Positions 41,524 through 43,969 of a stretch of 43,969 nucleotides of DNA are shown here, in pieces (position 1 is the stretch's first letter; every line of letters starts with the position of its first letter). The notes under the pieces are model-generated. The model made no database searches, was not told the origin of the DNA, and was given only the letters and a program-made list of their open reading frames with translations. The DNA comes from Mycolicibacter kumamotonensis (GTDB taxonomy: Bacteria > Actinomycetota > Actinomycetes > Mycobacteriales > Mycobacteriaceae): positions 1-43,969 of the forward strand of contig NZ_MVHU01000036.1 in NCBI RefSeq assembly GCF_002086285.1. Direction: 5' to 3'. The position numbers and the translations under genes were made by a program.

Positions 41524-41529
41524 ATTATC
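41524..41529 (-). promoter_or_regulatory. Candidate -10 element for the PPE gene
   Basis: Read on the minus strand this is GATAAT, close to the TATAAT consensus. Transcription would start near 41517, at the GCGCCGGTAAGGC block that begins the riboswitch. Confidence 0.5.
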
Positions 41530-41559
41530 GCACGCTATGGCAGGGGCGGCGAAGCCCTG

Positions 41560-42867
41560 TCACACGCTGGCCCGCCCGGGGCCGTGTACCGCTTCTGCGA
41601 CCGCATCGGCCAGCGGAACGATGTCGTCGGGGGCCAGTTCGGCGATGGTGATCCGCAGCCCCGGGGCGCTGCGGAGCCGAAACCGGGCCCCCGGAGCCGC
41701 CGCCCAGCCCGCGGCGAACAGCGCCGTCATCGCCACCGCCTCGTCGGGCACCGGGATCCACACGTTGAGGCCGGAACGGCCGTGGGCGGCCACACCGCGA
41801 TCGGCCAGTGCCGCACACAAACCGGAGCGGGCAACGCCGTAGGCGGCTTCGGCGTCGGCCACCCGTTGAGTCGTGGCGACGTCGCGCCACATCTCGACCG
41901 CAATGTTCTGCAGCAGGTGACTGACCCAGCCCGGCCCCAGCCGCAGCCGGCCCTGCACCCGTTCGACGGTGCGCTGGTCTCCGGCCAGCACCGCCAGCCG
42001 CAGGTCCGGGCCGTAGGCCTTGGCCACCGACCGAATGAATGCCCAGTGCCGGGTCACCCCCGCCAGCGAGTGCAAGGGCGCCCCGGCGATGGCCGCGCAG
42101 TGGTCGTCTTCGACCAACAGCACGTCCGATCCCTCCAGCAGCACCCGCAGGGCATCGGCACGTTCGGCGGAAACCGCTGCGCCGGTGGGATTCTGGGCCC
42201 GGCTTGTCACCACCACAGCGCGCACCCCACGCCCCAGCACACGTGCCAGGTCGGCCGGCACCGGCCCGTCGTCGTCGACCCCGACCGGCTCCGGAGTGAG
42301 TCCCAGTGCGCCCAGCAGGTCGAGCAGGTTGGGCCATCCCGGGTCTTCGACGGCGACCCGGTCGCCGGGGCGCAGGTGCGCGGAGAGCACCCGCTCGATC
42401 GCGTCCAGCGCCCCGGAGGTGACCGCGAGGTGGTCCGCCGGCACACCGTCGGCGGCCAGTTCGGTCGAGACATGGTCGGCCAGCACCGGCGCGATCGGCG
42501 GATGCCCGTAGAGCACAACAGATCCCGACGCGGCGGCGACGATCGGCAGCAGCGCCGGATTGGGGTTTCCGGTGGACAGGTCTCGCACGTCCGGGGGCAC
42601 GGCCAGCCCGCGCAGCGAGCGCGGTGTGGTGGCCGGGCGATCGCGGACCCGGGTGCCGCGCCGGCCCGAACTCTCGACGGCGCTGCGGTCGCGCAACAGC
42701 CGGTAGGCGGCGGCCACGGTGTTCGGATTCACCCCGAGTTGCTGGGCCAGCCCGCGGATCGGCGGCAGCACGGCCCCCGGAGCCAGCGCGCCGCACGCGA
42801 TGCCCTCTTCGACGCTGGCCGCGATGGCTTCAGCGCCCTCACCCGTGATGCTGTATTGTACTGCCAC
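41560..42867 (-). CDS. MocR-type regulator (GntR HTH plus aminotransferase domain)
   Basis: A 435-residue fusion. The N-terminal winged helix of GntR type reads IACGALAPGAVLPPIRGLAQ, QLGVNPNTVAAAYRLLRDR. The aminotransferase-like part has LSTGNPNPALLPI, LAVTSGALDAIERVLSAHLR, VEDPGWPNLLDLLGALG, TSRAQNPTGAAVS, LLVEDDHCAAIAG and the PLP Lys in FIRSVAKAYGPDLRLAVL. Such regulators sense PLP or an amino compound. The start is GTG 42867. It is divergent from a PNPOx-like gene, with direct repeats between them, a standard arrangement for PdxR/MocR regulators. Confidence 0.92.
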   Translation of the reverse strand: MAVQYSITGEGAEAIAASVEEGIACGALAPGAVLPPIRGLAQQLGVNPNTVAAAYRLLRDRSAVESSGRRGTRVRDRPATTPRSLRGLAVPPDVRDLSTGNPNPALLPIVAAASGSVVLYGHPPIAPVLADHVSTELAADGVPADHLAVTSGALDAIERVLSAHLRPGDRVAVEDPGWPNLLDLLGALGLTPEPVGVDDDGPVPADLARVLGRGVRAVVVTSRAQNPTGAAVSAERADALRVLLEGSDVLLVEDDHCAAIAGAPLHSLAGVTRHWAFIRSVAKAYGPDLRLAVLAGDQRTVERVQGRLRLGPGWVSHLLQNIAVEMWRDVATTQRVADAEAAYGVARSGLCAALADRGVAAHGRSGLNVWIPVPDEAVAMTALFAAGWAAAPGARFRLRSAPGLRITIAELAPDDIVPLADAVAEAVHGPGRASV

Positions 42868-42885
42868 AATGTTTATATTGCACTA
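42854..42885. promoter_or_regulatory. Direct repeats, candidate MocR binding site
   Basis: TATTGTACTG (42854-42863) and TATTGCACTA (42876-42885) are direct repeats with two mismatches, 22 bases apart, about two helical turns. MocR/PdxR dimers are known to bind such direct repeats. The sequence is unusually AT-rich for this window and lies over the start of the regulator gene and upstream of the PNPOx-like gene. Confidence 0.65.
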
Positions 42886-42907
42886 GTACATTAATGGAGG
42901 CAAGCCC

Positions 42908-43564
42908 GTGTCCTATGCGCCGACGCCGCAGACCACCCCCAGCCGCTACCGGGAACGGGCCCGCTACGACCGCGAGACCGTGCACCGCATCCTGGACGAG
43001 GCGCTGATCTGCCATCTGGGCTACGCCCGCGAGGGCCATCCGGTGGTGCTGCCCACCACCCATGCCCGGGTCGGCGAGACGCTGTATCTGCACGGCTCCA
43101 CCGGCAGCGGCCCGGTGCTGGCCGCCGGCCCCGCGGGCCTGCCGGTCTGCGTCACCGCCACCCTGGTCGATGGGTTGGTGCTGGCCCGTTCGGCGCTGCA
43201 CCATTCGATGGCCTACCGGTCGGTGGTGGTCATCGGCGCCGCCCGGCTGGTCGAGGACGACGCCGAGAAGCGGCGCGGACTGAATGCACTGCTCGATCAC
43301 GTGGCGCCCGGCCGGGCCTCCGACGCCCGGCCGCCCAACCGCCGGGAACTGGCGGCGACGGCGGTGCTGGCCCTGGACCTGGTCAAGGTGTCGGCCTCGG
43401 TGCGTGACGGCGGGCCCAACGACGAACCCGAGGACATCGCGTTGCCGCACTGGGCGGGAGTGGTTCCGCTGCAGATAGTCGCCGGGCGCCCGGAGCCGGC
43501 CGCCGATCTCGACCCGGCCATCGCGCTGCCGTCCTACCTGGAGTCCTACCGCAGACCGCGGTGA
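42908..43564 (+). CDS. Pyridoxamine 5'-phosphate oxidase-like flavin protein
   Basis: A 218-residue split-barrel flavoprotein. Marks are RARYDRETVHRILDEALICH, LGYAREGHPVVLPTTHARVG, LYLHGSTGSGPVLAAG and ALHHSMAYRSVVVIGAARLV. This resembles the NimA/PNPOx-related group more than true PdxH. GTG 42908 has a strong GGAGG. It is probably controlled by the divergent MocR regulator; a role in B6 or amine metabolism is inferred. Confidence 0.88.
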   Translation: MSYAPTPQTTPSRYRERARYDRETVHRILDEALICHLGYAREGHPVVLPTTHARVGETLYLHGSTGSGPVLAAGPAGLPVCVTATLVDGLVLARSALHHSMAYRSVVVIGAARLVEDDAEKRRGLNALLDHVAPGRASDARPPNRRELAATAVLALDLVKVSASVRDGGPNDEPEDIALPHWAGVVPLQIVAGRPEPAADLDPAIALPSYLESYRRPR

Positions 43565-43592
43565 GAGCCGGCCGGATCGGCGCGGTGATGAT

Positions 43593-43969
43593 CTACATCG
43601 TCTGCCTGCGGCGCTCCGGCATCCAGGTCCCCGGCGTCATCGGCGCGATGGCTCCGCCGCCGAATGCGTCCCCGGCCAACGCGGTCAGCCCGCTCGGCAT
43701 CACCGGTTCCTCCAAGTCCATGTACTCATACCCGCGGCCGAGCATGTCGGTCTTCGCGCGCCGGCGCCGACGGGCCTTCGCCTGCTCGTCGGTGGTGTCC
43801 GCCGGCGCGGGAATTTCGGCGGCATCGGATTCGGACGCCTTGCGGCGGCGCGCGCTGGTGCCCGCGGCCCGGCGGGCCTGCTGGTTCAGGCCGGCGACGA
43901 GGTACATGGCGGACAGCGCGTCGCCCGGCGACAGCGGCGGGGCGGGCGGTGGCGGGGGTGCCCCGGGAG
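43593..43969 (-). CDS. C-terminal part of a second PPE-PPW protein (partial)
   Basis: The frame is open to the window edge. A proline-rich stretch is followed by MYLVAGLNQQARRAAGTSAR, a run of five Arg, MLGRGYEYM, and GLTALAGDAFGGG with PMTPGTW before the end. This is the same tail, segment by segment, as the PPE protein at 39580-41325, so the two are paralogues. The PPE domain lies outside the window. An internal ATG at 43907 is not the real start. Confidence 0.85.
   Translation of the reverse strand, partial: PGAPPPPPAPPLSPGDALSAMYLVAGLNQQARRAAGTSARRRKASESDAAEIPAPADTTDEQAKARRRRRAKTDMLGRGYEYMDLEEPVMPSGLTALAGDAFGGGAIAPMTPGTWMPERRRQTM

Noticed and set aside
1..43969. tRNA, rRNA, insertion sequence, prophage or integrase
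   Set aside because: No cloverleaf, rRNA core, transposase or integrase motif was recognised in any translated frame or spacer, within the limits of reading by eye.

Overview
The window is high-GC actinobacterial DNA. PPE proteins of the PPW subfamily, mycobacterial-type gene neighbours (sugI-nagA, yhjD-trpS), F420/deazaflavin-type enzymes and many ATGA/GTGA start-stop overlaps point to the family Mycobacteriaceae. The species cannot be named from sequence alone. I see no tRNA, rRNA, CRISPR array or insertion sequence.

Layout. (1) 1-6115: a partial membrane-anchored protein, a sugar MFS permease (sugI), GlcNAc-6-P deacetylase (nagA) and a small GNAT; then on the minus strand a frameshifted DUF5996-like gene, a YhjD-type membrane protein and trpS. 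(2) 6116-7377: a TetR regulator with its own palindrome and a coupled crotonase-family enzyme. (3) 7455-32801: a cobalamin supercluster of about 25 kb. It holds cobG (shortened), cobH, a cobI-cobJ fusion, cobM, cobL, a dienelactone-hydrolase-like gene, a chelatase I/D fusion, cobO, a cobB-cobC fusion and cobD. After a small insert of unrelated genes (deazaflavin nitroreductase, ABM monooxygenase, a 4-TM protein) come cobK, cobQ, cobF and cobN, and divergently a BtuFCD-like importer. The importer ATPase carries a 57-bp in-frame tandem repeat at its start and a FhuF-like Fe-S domain at its end, and is followed by an unrecognised gene. (4) 32839-39564: TetR and a molybdopterin oxidoreductase, an NTF2-like protein, a quinone oxidoreductase, a MmyB-like regulator, a luciferase-like oxidoreductase and a mycothiol-type DinB protein. 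(5) 39580-43969: a PPE-PPW gene behind a cobalamin riboswitch, a MocR regulator divergent from a PNPOx-like gene, and the 3' end of a second PPE-PPW gene.

How it works together. Four cobalamin riboswitches are visible: upstream of chlID-cobO-cobBC-cobD, of cobN-cobF-cobQ-cobK, of the importer operon and of the PPE gene. The importer and PPE riboswitches are close relatives in sequence, which suggests one regulon that links corrinoid or cobalt uptake at the inner membrane (BtuFCD-like plus Fe-S domain) with a PPE protein at the cell envelope. The aerobic (late cobalt insertion) route is nearly complete, including cobF, which M. tuberculosis lacks. CobG, however, ends before the region that in this family carries the [4Fe-4S]/siroheme cysteines, so the C20-hydroxylation step is doubtful.

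All functions are inferred from reading motifs and context; no database search was run.
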